A stretch of DNA of 64,000 nucleotides, from positions 32,622 to 96,621 of the forward strand of contig NW_004457441.1 in NCBI RefSeq assembly GCF_000313135.1, read 5' to 3'. Below are positions 22,593 through 33,240 of this stretch, piece by piece. The notes under the pieces are model-generated. The model worked only from the letters and a program-made list of their open reading frames with translations. It had not been told where the DNA came from and did not search any database. The DNA is from Acanthamoeba castellanii str. Neff. Its lineage: Eukaryota > Discosea > Longamoebia > Acanthamoebidae. The number at the start of each line of letters is the position of its first letter. Position 1 is the first letter of the stretch. The position numbers and the translations under genes were made by a program.

Positions 22593-23439
22593 TTTGTCGA
22601 TAATTCAAAACGGTCGGTTGTGATGAAGCGAAGATGCGATTATTATGGAGTTACGACCATTGATGACCAAAGAACGAAGAAGATGAAAGCGAGCAGGCAG
22701 TGGGTATGGCGTCGCGACCTCCACTCTCGAAAGGTCTTCTTCTCCTTCTCTTGTGTTGCAACAACTGCCACTCTTGCTCTCCAACACGTAACTTGTCCGT
22801 CTCTTCTCCCCTTCTCTCTTTTGTGGCTTTAGCCCGGTTCCGTTGCACACGTCGGTGGTGCCTTGCACCGGAAACAACGACAGGCAATCCCGCGGAGCTG
22901 CACCACCGCGGCTGGGCTGAACCGGGCAGTACTGCCCAGAGCTGGACGATGGGTATAGTTCCAAGCACACCAACACCATGAAGGCGCCAAGCAAGTTTCG
23001 CCCACAAGTCAAAGTCGCGGTGGCCGGCACTGATGGGAGGTGAGGGTCTTCAGAAGTGGTCCTCCGGACTGGAATTCAAAAGAAGAGTTGGTATTTTAGA
23101 TCGGGGATATCTCAAATTGTTGTGTTTGTTGTTGTATCTCTCCAAAACCCGGGTTGCTTGGCATGTTGGGCACACACTCCGAAAAAGTGGCCAACGGGGG
23201 CAGCGCAAGGAATCACCTCTCCTCAGGTCGGCCGGTGGACGTAGGTGGCGATCGTCTGCGGTCATGGTCCGTCAAGAACTCACGCGGAGATGGGCTTACG
23301 TGCAAGGATGCGAGCCCCGCCCAAGTGCCCTCCTGTGTGAGGGGTAGGCGCGAAGACACCACCGATGAGGTAAGTCGAGCACGGTCTTCAGCCACCACAT
23401 GGAGTCACACAGTGTCCCACGTCTGACCGCGCCAACTGC
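22593..23439. other. Intergenic stretch with short unassigned frames
   Basis: Two overlapping possibilities were seen and neither is convincing. On the + strand a start at 22979 (MKAPSKFRPQVKVAVAGTDG) is followed by a GTGAGG donor and a possible exon near 23226-23370 ending at GTAAGT. On the - strand a 142-residue frame (23030-22605) begins with a hydrophobic leader. No family is recognised. Confidence 0.3.
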
Positions 23440-25751
23440 TCAACCGCCTCGGACATAAAAGCAAAGCGTGCGGATAGTATGTGTGTGCGTGGACGTACCT
23501 GCGTAGAGCTCCCTGACGATGTTGTAGAAGTAGCGGAGCCGGTTGAAGGTGTCCTCCCTGTGCACTTGGACCAGCCGGTCGTGATCGGCGTCCCACTTGG
23601 CCACGCGCTGGGTGGTGTACTGGCGCCAGTCCTCCGTGAGATCCTCGAACTGTGTGACCGGGAGCGTGAGTTTCAAGATCGACTCTCAAAGAAACGCCGG
23701 CGCGGCAGCGTACCGTGACGATCTCGAATCCGGCCTGGACGAGGTCGCGCTTGTAGGTCTCCTCGTTGGGCAGGTAGGGACAGTACACGTCATCAGCCAG
23801 ACGCCGCCTGTGGATGAGAGAGCGTGCGGAGGTCAGCACAGGGGTCCATCATCTGCACTCCACGCGATTAATGAGGGAATGTGAAGTACTTCTCTTCCTC
23901 CGTAAGGGTGGCCTTCTCGAAGAAGTCCTCCGCATAGAACACGCCGCCCGGCTTGAGCAGGGAGTAGCACTGATTAACGTTCCGTTAGAAATTTGGACAG
24001 ACTCAGAAAATTTCAGTTTCAGTTTCAGGCCCAATGAAGAGTCCGGGCGAGAAAGAGTACGGTCTTGAAGAGCTGGGCGCGCTCGGGGATGTGCAGAACG
24101 GTCAGCCATGAGACGATGGCGTCGTAGCTGTCCGGTCGCAGGTGCTGACCCACTTGCAGAATGTCTCCCGCCTGCATCGGTCGTGTCAGGTCCAAGCCGT
24201 CCCGTGTGTGTGTGGTATGTGTGTGTGTGTGTGTGTGTGTGTCGTGTGTGGTGTGTGTTCGTGTGTGTCGTGTGTCGTACGTGTGTGTGTGGTGTGTGTG
24301 TCGTGCGTGTGGCGTACAAGGTGGTGGACATTGTCGTTGAGGCCGCACCGGGCCGTCAGCTCTGCCGCTGTCCTGTGGAGGTCATCCTGCAGCTCCACGG
24401 CCAGCACCGAGGCGCCCAGCTTTCCGCCGAAGTACCTCGCCGGACCGCCGAGGCCCGAGCCAACATTGAGGATGCGCGAGTCCGTGCCCAGGTGCGCCTC
24501 CTTGATGCACACCTCGAGCCCCTCGACCTCGTGGTAGTGGTGCTGCGGAATCATGTTATCACGCATATTCGATTAAGAATCCGAAGAATGATGTAGGTCA
24601 TCATATAAAATGTGGGGAGCTGGTGGTACCTGATCGTAGGGCAGGAGGTCCTCGTAGGAGATGGGACCCGAGGCGAGGTTGGCGGCGTGCAGGTTGTTGA
24701 AGAGTGCGCGCAGCAGCTCGGGCTTGTTGTATCTGAATGAATGAATGAATGGATCGTCAAAACATATTGAAACGTTTAAGGGGACAAGATCTGATGATGA
24801 AGGCGCAGACAAGAACGTACAGCCGGACGAGCTTGATGTCCTTGCGCAGAGAGGCGATGCCCTCGTAAATGAACTTCTGAGCCGGGTGGTCCACAGACGA
24901 GAGCACGCGAGCGCGGTACAGCACCTCCACCGCCTTCTTAATCGCACTCTGTGATGAGGTGTGAATAATGTGAGGAATTACAATTTGAATATTGAAGCAA
25001 GCTCAATTTAATTGGATTCTGATTGTAATTCTAATTCTGAGATGGTTTGTCAAACCTCGGAGATGTTGGTCGAACCGACGATCTGCACGTTCGAGTACCA
25101 CCTGGGGCGAGCGCAACAGAAAAAGAAACGAGTGAGTGACTCAGGCAACCCGAGGAGACAGTCAATGCTCGGGCGTACTGTTGCGCGTCTTCCACCTTCA
25201 GGTCGTAGCGCTTGGCGATCAGCTCCACGATGCCCTGGGATCAGCACACGAATGTGAGCAATGGCGACAACAGAGCCCGACGCAGGAACAACAGATGGGA
25301 CGGAGTGATAGACCGACCTGATCGCTGTGGAACAGGCGGCACGATTCGCGAATGGCCGCCAGCATCTTCTGTATGGCGTCCTTCTTGCGGTCGAGAATGT
25401 CCTGTGATCACAAACAATCATTTCAATTATAAATAAATAAATAATTAAATATTTAAATGATATAATAATATAAAACAATAAAGAGAGTGGGGAGGGAATT
25501 AATTACCTTGCGGCCGGCCATCATGAAGCACGGCCAGGGGGATGTGATGTCGCCGATGCGGCGGATCTCCTGCACGCGGGAGGGAGTCAGTCATCAGCTT
25601 AGGCAGCTGAGTCGTCTGCGGGCGAAGAGCTGTGGGAGAAGGGTACCCCAGAGTCGTGGAACGGCTTCGTGGTGAAGGTCTCCCACAGGAACGCGGCGGT
25701 CGAATTATCATTCACGCCATCGCGCAGGCCTGCACACACGGCACACGTGAA

Positions 25752-25791
<40 letters not shown>

Positions 25792-26638
25792 CGACACATT
25801 GAACGCCAAAAAACAAGAACGTGCGGTACTCTTAAAGTCGCCCTTGATGGCAAAGTTGACGTCACGCTGCGGGTGCCAACCACGCTCCATCGCCAAGACG
25901 TACACCATCAGCTGTGACCCGCTTCCGTTCCTGCTGATGCCGAAAGTCTGTGCGTGTCGTGTCGTGTGCGTGTCGCGTGTCGTGTCACCCAAGGCACGTA
26001 AACGGGTTAGAGAGCAGCGGCCGCCACTGGCTTTTTGGCTCACGGGGTGGTGGTGTTGTTGCGCACCTGGCCCTTGAGGTCCTCCACCGCGTTGAAGGCA
26101 GAGGCCTGGCCCGTCGAGATGGCCCAGCACAGGGGCGACTGCACGTAGGTCCCGAACAGCCGCAGGTCGGACCCGTTCGCGATGTCTGCGGACACCACCA
26201 CCGCACGTGGCACGCGAGAAGCCAACAGTGGCGTCACTGGGCGAAAGCAGAAGAACGAAGCGAAAGCGAAAGCGAAGAGCGAAGAAGAGGAAGGGGGCCG
26301 GTACCGGCTACAAGACCCTCAGTGAGGGCGAGGATGACGTCCACCTCGCCGCTCTTGGCCGAGGTGATCATGGCCCCAGTCCCCAGCTTCTGCTCCACGA
26401 ACTCGACCTGCAGCGCCGGTCATTTATTGATAATGAAGTTATTAAAAAAATAAACGATAAATCAATGATCGAAGTATTTGGTCACAGATTCGCTTCTGTG
26501 GCTGTCAGTTTTGTTTAGATGTGTGTTGGCCAGTACCAGTACGCCATGCTTGGCAAAGAGGCCATTCTCGATAGCCAAGTGCCAGGGCAGGTTGAAGTGT
26601 TCAGGCACTCCACACACAACAATCTTCTGCAGCTCCAT
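23440..26638 (-). CDS. Substrate-binding-protein (PBP2, Ca3427/NMT1-like) fused to SAM-dependent methyltransferase
   Basis: Sixteen exons join in frame (26638-26543, 26407-26305, 26185-26067, 25947-25830, 25729-25647, 25569-25507, 25401-25318, 25234-25179, 25101-25056, 24948-24821, 24732-24630, 24542-24318, 24171-24061, 23969-23890, 23807-23714, 23649-23499), giving at least 553 residues. Residues 1 to ~290 match the periplasmic-binding-protein type 2 fold of the Ca3427/NMT1-THI5 group: VPEHFNLPWHLAIENGLFAK, GEVDVILALTEGLVA, WAISTGQASAFNAVEDLKG, FGISRNGSGSQLMVYVL. From ~333 on it is a class I methyltransferase: LLPYDQHHYHEVEGLEV, motif I ILNVGSGLGGPARYFG, YDAIVSWLTVLHIPER, LLKPGGVFYAEDFFEK, similar to small-molecule N- or sterol methyltransferases. 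The join (LVRLYNKPELLRAL) is a clean in-phase splice. No signal peptide is seen, so it is probably cytosolic. The last exon is uncertain; a minimal one would end with a stop at 23440. Confidence 0.82.
25751..25793. repeat. Intronic tetranucleotide repeat (ACGC)n
   Basis: About ten tandem ACGC units in an intron of the fusion gene; the same tetramer appears in the opposite orientation at 54787-54832. Confidence 0.9.
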
Positions 26639-27425
26639 CTCTTTGCTCACACTTTGATCTTTAGTTAAAAAACAACGGCTGCCACGCCTCACCTCGGTCA
26701 GTGCGTGGCAATCGCCGCTTGTGGCTTTTTCACTTGAAATAATTCAGCGGTTTCGACTGGAATGCGCACATTCCACAAATCCCAAAGATTCCAACAATTT
26801 TTTGCTGCATTCTTGGGAAGGTGCCTGTTCGGGAACATGCGCCTTGTCTGGTGATTGCTGGGTTGCGTAGGAGTGATAGAGGCACAAGTACTTGCCTCTT
26901 ACCATATCAACAGAATCGACAACTCTGCATCAAGCTTCGTCAAACACACACGGAAGGTACCTCGCACACCCTCCCCACCACTGCCGGGGCCAACCTCTCA
27001 AGCTTAGGTACCCTCTGTGTGCTCAGAAACCTGATGGCGATGTTGAAGAAGAAGATCGAATACCCCGAAGACCTGCCCATCGTTCGTCTGGTACCTTCCC
27101 TCCCCCACATCCGTCTTCGTCTTCGTCTTCGTTCTTTTTTTCAGGCCTCAAAGTGGAATTCCGCGATAAAAAACAAAAAGAAATTTATTTGTCGACATGG
27201 TGCCTGTTGCGCGAACATGGACTGTTCCACCTTTTGGGAACATCGATCATCTCCAGTCGCTGAGTAGTGGCGGTGGTCGATAGCACGGTTCAAGAAGCAT
27301 TTAGAGGAGCGCGTGTGTGGCCGTTCTTCATTCTTTTGTTTCAAACAAACACTCTCGTCTACACGCTTTCGGCCAAGGGGTCCTTTGCAAAGCACTCACC
27401 ACTACGCGCGCAAAATCTCAAAGAC
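26639..27425. other. Intergenic stretch between fusion gene and glutaminase
   Basis: Divergent upstream region of two head-to-head genes. A + strand frame at 26821-27267 includes MLKKKIEYPEDLPIVRL followed by a GTACC donor-like site and a pyrimidine tract ending CAG at 27145, so an upstream exon is possible. I cannot connect it to the glutaminase with confidence. Confidence 0.35.
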
Positions 27426-30400
27426 ATGAAGAAGAACGCCAAGCTGACGAGGACCTACTCGACCTTCCGAGATGCAAAGCTCGCCAATCGTCTCGTACAG
27501 ATTCCCATTAATCTGGAGCCTTCGAGATTGAGCGTTTATTTTATTTCTTTTGCTCTTTTATCACGGAAAGGCCAATATTGCCCAATATTGAAATTGATGC
27601 GATACTATTTTTGAGGCGGTGAATGGATGTGATGAACATCTATTTCGGCAGCAACTACTCGCATTGCCCCGAGCGTAAAGAAAGGTTTAGAGTGGTGCGG
27701 CGATCAAAGAATAAGCTCGCTTATCATTGGGTGTGGCGATTTCCGGAGGGTACTTACCGCTTCGCGTTCGCTTTGTGGCCATCTGCAGAAAGATGAGGAG
27801 CTGAAGAGCATCTTCGACTCCTTGGACAAGAGCAACCAGGGCTTCATCACCACCAACCTTCTCAAGAAGGTACCTCCCCTCTCGCTTTCTTTTTCGCTTC
27901 TCTTCGCTTTCATTTTATTTATTTATTTATATTTTATTTCCTTTTTATTTTACCAATATTATTTAATTAAAAAAATTTTTTTGGTGGGCAGGTGCTCGTG
28001 GACGAGGGCCTGGGCAAGGGCATCGTCAAGAAGGCCGTCGACACGCTCGACCAGGACAAGGACGACAAGATCTTTGCCGCCGACTTCCTGCGCCTCAAGG
28101 AGATGAAGACCGACATCATCGAGCGCGCTCTCACCGGGCGTGTGGCCATCCCCGACTGGGCCGACTTCATCAACAACGTACCACCTGCCATCTCCCGTTC
28201 ACCATACCGCGCAATGGCTGACCTTGTCTCGTCTTCTTGTGTGTGTGTGTGTGTCGCACCAGCTCAAGGAGATCTATGAACACTGCGAAGCGCTGGAGAC
28301 CGGCCAAAACGCACAGTACATTCCTCAGGTATGTACCACATTCCGATGGTGGTATGGTGACGACGGAGGGCAAATTTAATGCTGATCTCTGTGGCGTGTG
28401 TGCGAACAGTTGGCGCGCGTGAACTCGAACCAGTTTGGCATCGCGGTGCAGACTGTGGACGGACAGATCTGGACTCACGGCGATGCCGACGTTCCCTTCA
28501 CCCTCCAGTCGTGCTCCAAGCCCATCACGTACGTCAGCCACTTCTGTACCACCCACCAGCCCAATGTCACCTGGCTCACCGCGCACACCGCGCACACCGC
28601 ACACACCGCACACACCGCACACACCGCACACACCGCACACACCGCACAGTTATTGTATTGCTGAGGGCGACAGAGGCGAGGAGAAGATGATGCGCCACGT
28701 AGGTCACGAGCCCAGCGGCCGCAAGTTCAACGCCTTCGAGCTCGACGAGCGGAACCCGGCCGAGAAGAAGCCCTTCAACCCTATGATCAACGCCGGGGCC
28801 ATCGTCACCGCCTCGCTCCTCAAGCCCGACTACGAGCCCGCCGACGTACGTCGCACCGCCCGTGTTGTTTTCGACCCGCAACGTACTGACGCGCGGCTCG
28901 GCTCAAATCAACAGAGGTTCGGCTACGTGCAGACGGTGTGGCAGCGGCTGTCGGACCGCGGCGACGGCCAGCCCACGACCATCGGCTTCGACAACGCCAC
29001 TTACCTGTCCGAACTGCGTCACGCCGACCGCAACTTTGCCCTCTCCTACTTCATGAAGGTATATGCGCGCATTCCATTCACATTCCATGCATGCTTGGGG
29101 TGCTGACGTGTGGGTGTTGCGTGCGTAGGGCGAGGGCGTGTTCGACAAGTCGGTCAACAGCGACGAGAGGGTGCGCGCCCACCTGGAGTTCTACCTGCAG
29201 CTGTGCTCGATGACCGGCACCACACGCGACATGGCCTCCGTAGCCTCGGCTCTCGCCAACGGCGGCACCAACCCCATCACCAAAGAGTACGTTCTGACCA
29301 CTCCGCCTTTACTCCTTCTTCAGCAAGCTGACGGCAACAACACACGACACACACGACACACACGACACACACGACACACACGCACACCACAGGAAAATCT
29401 TCCCGGCGGCGTGCGTGCGCAACTGCCTGTCGATCATGTTCAGCTGCGGCATGTACGACTACTCCGGAGGTAAACACACAGCCCCGCTCCGCGTTCGCTC
29501 TTTGCCGACGCTCTCAAGAGACCATCGGACCTAAACACCCCCCCCCCGCCTGCATTACAGAGTTCGCCTACAGCGTGGGCCTGCCCGCCAAGTCGGGCGT
29601 GTCCGGCTGCGTCATGGTGGTGGTGCCCAACCTGCTGGTACCTTACGCCTCCACGGCGGTTCCACGCACCAAACCCAGGCCACGGCGACTAAGAGCGTGT
29701 GTCGTGTGTCGTGTTTCGGTGTGTGCAGGGCATGTGCATCTGGTCGCCCCGCATCGACGACCAGGGTAACTCGGTCCGCGCTGTCGAGTTCTGTAAGCAG
29801 CTCACCTCGCGCTACGCCTTCCACGTGTTTGACGATGTCATCTCCTGCTCCGAGGTTCGGCTTCTTCTCCTGCTGCACGAGTGCAATATATTTTATTTCT
29901 TTTGTTTTTTGTTTTTTGTTTCTGTTTTGGATTCATTTCTGTTGGTATTGTTTTGTATTTGTATTTGTATTTGTATTTTTATTTGTATTTATTTGTATTT
30001 GTATTTGTATTTGTATTTGTATTTGTATTTGTATTTGTATTTGTATTTGTATTTGTATTTGTATTTGTATTTGTATTTGTATTGTTTTAACTTTGTGCGG
30101 CACACAGGGATCGCAGAAGAAGAACCCACGTCTGCGCCAGGCGACGAACAAGGAGATCAACGTCATCAGCGAATTCATCTTCGCGGCCGCCAACGGCAAC
30201 CTCACCCGCGTCATGTACTCACTCCTTCCCCTCATTTTATTCATTCATTTCTCTTCCTTTATCATTGTTTATACATTTTATTATTATTAAAAGAGAGTAG
30301 CTGACGTCATCATCGTAACAGGGAGCTGGTGCTGGCGGGCACGTCGGTGAACGTGGCCGACTACGACGGGCGCGCCGCGCTTCACTTGGCCGCGGCCGAG

Positions 30401-30756
30401 GGCCGGCTCAAGGTCGCCGAATATTTGGTGAACAAGGGCGCCAACGTGCTGGTCAGGGACAGGTGGGGCGCCACGCCCTTCGATGAGGCCGTTCGCGCTG
30501 GGGTACCTTCCCTCTTTCGTTCGTGTGCAGTCCTGCGGCGTGTGCGGTCGTGTGCGGTCCTGCGTGTGCGGTCGTGTGTCGTTTGCTAATTTTTTTTTTA
30601 TTTTTGTTTTTTTTTGTACAACAGCACAAGGACCTGGCGGCTCTGCTGGAGCGGGCGGGCAACGAGAGGAAGGCCGCGCCCGACAGCGCGCCCGAGTCCG
30701 ACGTCGTCACGCCCATCGCCGACGGCCACTCGCCCAGGCTCGTCGAGACCGCCTGA
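27426..30756 (+). CDS. Glutaminase (kidney/liver GLS type) with C-terminal ankyrin repeats
   Basis: Fourteen exons keep phase (27426-27494, 27789-27869, 27992-28177, 28263-28328, 28410-28528, 28650-28845, 28915-29058, 29129-29286, 29393-29469, 29561-29637, 29729-29854, 30108-30214, 30322-30502, 30625-30756), 572 residues. The enzyme hydrolyses glutamine to glutamate and ammonia, normally in mitochondria. An Arg/Lys-rich 23-residue start could be a presequence. An EF-hand-like pair follows (DKSNQGFITTNL; DQDKDDKIFAAD). The serine-dependent catalytic domain shows FTLQSCSKPITY (the S-x-x-K site), NPMINAGAIV, YVQTVWQRLSD, NFALSYFMKGEG, SIMFSCGMYDYSGEFAYSVG, LPAKSGVSGCVMVVVPNLLG. Two ankyrin repeats end it (DYDGRAALHLAAAEGRL; RDRWGATPFDEAVRAGH), as in human GLS. 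Introns hold 9-mer and 6-mer repeats. Upstream exons cannot be excluded. Confidence 0.92.
28577..28648 (+). repeat. Intronic 9-mer repeat CACACCGCA
   Basis: About eight tandem copies of a CACACCGCA-type unit, the first two slightly variant (CGCACACCG), directly before the acceptor of glutaminase exon 6. Confidence 0.9.
29953..30083 (+). repeat. Intronic hexamer repeat TATTTG
   Basis: About 20 copies of TATTTG with two short interruptions near 29975-29995, in the glutaminase intron between exons 11 and 12. It is AT-rich, unlike most repeats here. Confidence 0.95.
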
Positions 30757-30929
30757 GCCATAGATCGCTGCCTTCATTTCAACGCCACACCATCGCCGCC
30801 GGGCACGCTGTAAAGAGAGAAAGCGTTTGACTTTCTACGCACGACACACGACCTATTTTTGACTTTTCAACTTTCGTATTATAAATAAAAATAAAAATAA
30901 AATAAATCAACCAAATATGTAACGTTGGT

Positions 30930-32101
30930 TCAACTCTGGCGATGGCTTTCGCGAGGAGCGGGCGAGGGCGAGGGGCAGTACGCCGGGACGGTGAAGTTGC
31001 CGCGACCCGGCGCCAGCGGGAAGTAGTCGTAGAACAGGAACTGCGTCTGACCTGCGCACAACACGACACACCGCACGACACACACGACACACACGACACA
31101 CGATGATGTGAGCAAATGCAAATGACAACAAAGTCGCAGTGGGATTGGCGCACTGGATTCCTGCTGGACGAGGAACTGAAGCGGGAGGTACTCCGTTTGG
31201 CCGTTGGGACGCGCCGCACACAAGCTGTACTGCGTGTTCCGGTCGATGATGGCCTGGAACGGGGGACAAAGAAACGGTGGTGAGTGAGGCCGACATGGTG
31301 GGTCATGGTGGGCACGCCACGTGGGCGTACGTCGTAGCGTCTGCCCTCGCCGAAGCCGCAGCGCCCCGAGTAGTTGGCCGTCTTGAGCCACGCCCACTGT
31401 TCAGCCGCGCGTCAACGAATGGGCAGTGAGTGTCAGCCCAGCCAACCAACCAACCAACTAATCAACGTGTTGCAGGAATTGTGCACAGTGGTGCACCATG
31501 GGCTGCATGCCGTCCTTCAGCTGGGAGACGATGCAGTGCTGCGCTGCCACGTTGATGTTGTACAGCGTTCTCTGCACCAAACAAATAAAACAAATAAACA
31601 AACAAACAAACAAACAAATAAAACAAATAAACAAATAATGGTGCGTACGTTGATCTGGACGGAGCGAAGGCCGCTGGCGGAATCGATGGTGGCACGCAGC
31701 TGAGCGTCGTAGTCAACGTACCACTCTTGCTGCACCCACCCATCCATCCATCCATCCATCCATAGCGTTCGGTTGTCCGTATGTCACTCCATTTTGCACG
31801 TGAGTGTGTGTGTGCGGCGAATGCGTGCGCGTGCGGACACAACACGCAGCCGGAGTGGTCGTACCTTGAGTCCCATAAAGCTCAGCTGTGAAGAAAAGTT
31901 TTCGGATATCTTTTTTTGCAACAATATATAGAAGAAGTGTTAGGTAGGTGTGGCCCGTTGGGAAAATAAAATAATATAATAATTGATTTGCGGGGGGGGA
32001 TAGCGCACGGCGATGGGCTGTTGCGCTGTGCAGGGCAGGGCCGCAAGGCAGGTGGCCACCACGCCCACGAAGACCACAAAGACAGCTCGTGCGACGGACA
32101 T
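30930..32101 (-). CDS. Secreted protein of unknown function
   Basis: Seven exons keep frame: 32101-32009, 31885-31865, 31729-31649, 31571-31467, 31396-31331, 31253-31154, 31051-30930 (195 residues). The start MSVARAVFVVFVGVVATCLA is a good signal peptide with likely cleavage after CTAQ or close by. The mature part has four to five cysteines (AAQHCIVSQL, HHCAQFLQ, YSGRCGFGEG, YSLCAARPNG, PAYCPS) and many aromatics; cysteine pairing in the secretory path is likely. No family is recognised. Exon 2 is only 21 bases (LSFMGLK). The next gene on the same strand, 125 bases upstream, also codes for a secreted protein but is not visibly related. Confidence 0.65.
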
Positions 32102-32226
32102 AGCGGTGAAGCAGAGCTTGGAAGAAAGAAAAGCGAAAAAGCGCCAAGTCCGGTCCATCGTTTTCCTTCTTTTTGTTCGTCGTTTTCATTCTTTTTCTCT
32201 CAAACTTTTACGCCGGAAGAGGCCTT

Positions 32227-32902
32227 TTAGTTGGTTTCAAAGAAGTTGATGCGGAACACAAACCAGGTCCCGTCGAGCCCAGTCTGTATGGCCTTAGCGA
32301 AGAAGTGCAGCGTCTTCTGTAGGCGCGGAATGAAGTACCTGCATTTTTCGAACATCAGTCGCCGAACCCCGTGTGCTGTGTGCGGTGTGGTGTCGCGTTG
32401 TGTCTTGTGTGCGGCGGTGCGTGTGCGGTGTGCGGGTCGTACTTCTCGAAACACGACCGGGGGCGCCGTGGTCGCGGCACTGGATGGCCTTGGCGTACTC
32501 GTAGCGGGTGTTGTGGTTCTCGAGGTTGGGGTTGACCATGGTCGGCGCCGAGGCCGTGTCGATGATGATGATGCCCGACGACCGGGTGATGGTGAACCCC
32601 TGCGTGGCGGAGTCGAACTCGGCCGCGTAGGTGGCCGCCAGGCCCGCCAGCTGGTCGGCCACGGCCTGGAGCTCGGCGGCGCTGGTCAGGTTGGCCTCGC
32701 GGGTCCACGACCGGAACTGGGCGAAGGCCGACGCGAAGAGGCCCTTCTGGCGGTAAAAGTCGGCGGCGCGAATCATCTTCGGGTCGAAGGCCGAGTCGTC
32801 GCAGTAGTCGCCACCGAAGAGCCCGCCCGTGGCCTGGACGGCCGTGGCAGCGATGGCGACCAGGGCGAGCAGGACGATGATGAAGTTGAGGTGCTGGGCC
32901 AT
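32227..32902 (-). CDS. Secreted protein of unknown function, with a probable one-base slip
   Basis: Exon 1 begins at 32902 with a signal peptide (LNFIIVLLALVAIAATAVQA) and reads through FRSWTREANLTSAAELQAVA, GFTITRSSGIIIIDTASAPT and YEYAKAIQCRDHGAP. Exon 2 (32338-32227) gives YFIPRLQKTLHFFAKAIQTG and ends TWFVFRINFFETN. The natural join CFEK/YFIPRLQ requires a different frame from that of CRDHGAP. One base appears to be missing in the G-run at about 32458-32464 (+ strand CCGGGGGCGCC), probably a homopolymer error or a real frameshift. The fold is unknown; the TITRSSGIIIID stretch resembles extracellular sensor (Cache-like) strands, but this is only an impression. About 180 residues. Confidence 0.6.
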
Positions 32903-33240
32903 GGTGTGCGTTGTGTGCGGTGGGACGTTGTATGTTGTAAATGTTGCGAGTAGGCTTCCATGCTGAGGTGACGGTGGAACCGTGATGTATGCACTAAATA
33001 TGCGGACCAATCGCAAGAGTCCGGGTCAAGGGAACGAGGCAATTGGGCCTCGGGTTACGCGTGAACTTCTTCCACGCCCGCTAGTGGTGGAGATGAAGAT
33101 CATTAAGGACAAGTTAGTTTACCCGGGATGGAGCGCAACACCAGTGGACAACGTGTTAGCGGTATTAATTTATATTTTATTTATATTTTATTTTCAACCA
33201 AAAGGTGGTTCAGTTGATGTTGAAAATGAAAACAGCGGAC
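32903..33240. other. Intergenic stretch, upstream of the secreted protein and 3' of formin 1
   Basis: Contains a CCAAT element (ACCAATCGCAAG, about 33004-33015) and an AT-rich piece (33160-33200). No exon was recognised. Confidence 0.4.

Noticed and set aside
22605..23030. 142-residue - strand frame with hydrophobic start
   Set aside because: No homology or splice support, and competing + strand signals in the same place.
26821..27267. 148-residue + strand frame before glutaminase
   Set aside because: No family match, crosses an intron-like pyrimidine tract; kept only as a possible upstream exon.
29881..30090. Phe/Val/Leu-rich small membrane protein frame
   Set aside because: It is only the translation of the TATTTG repeat in a glutaminase intron.
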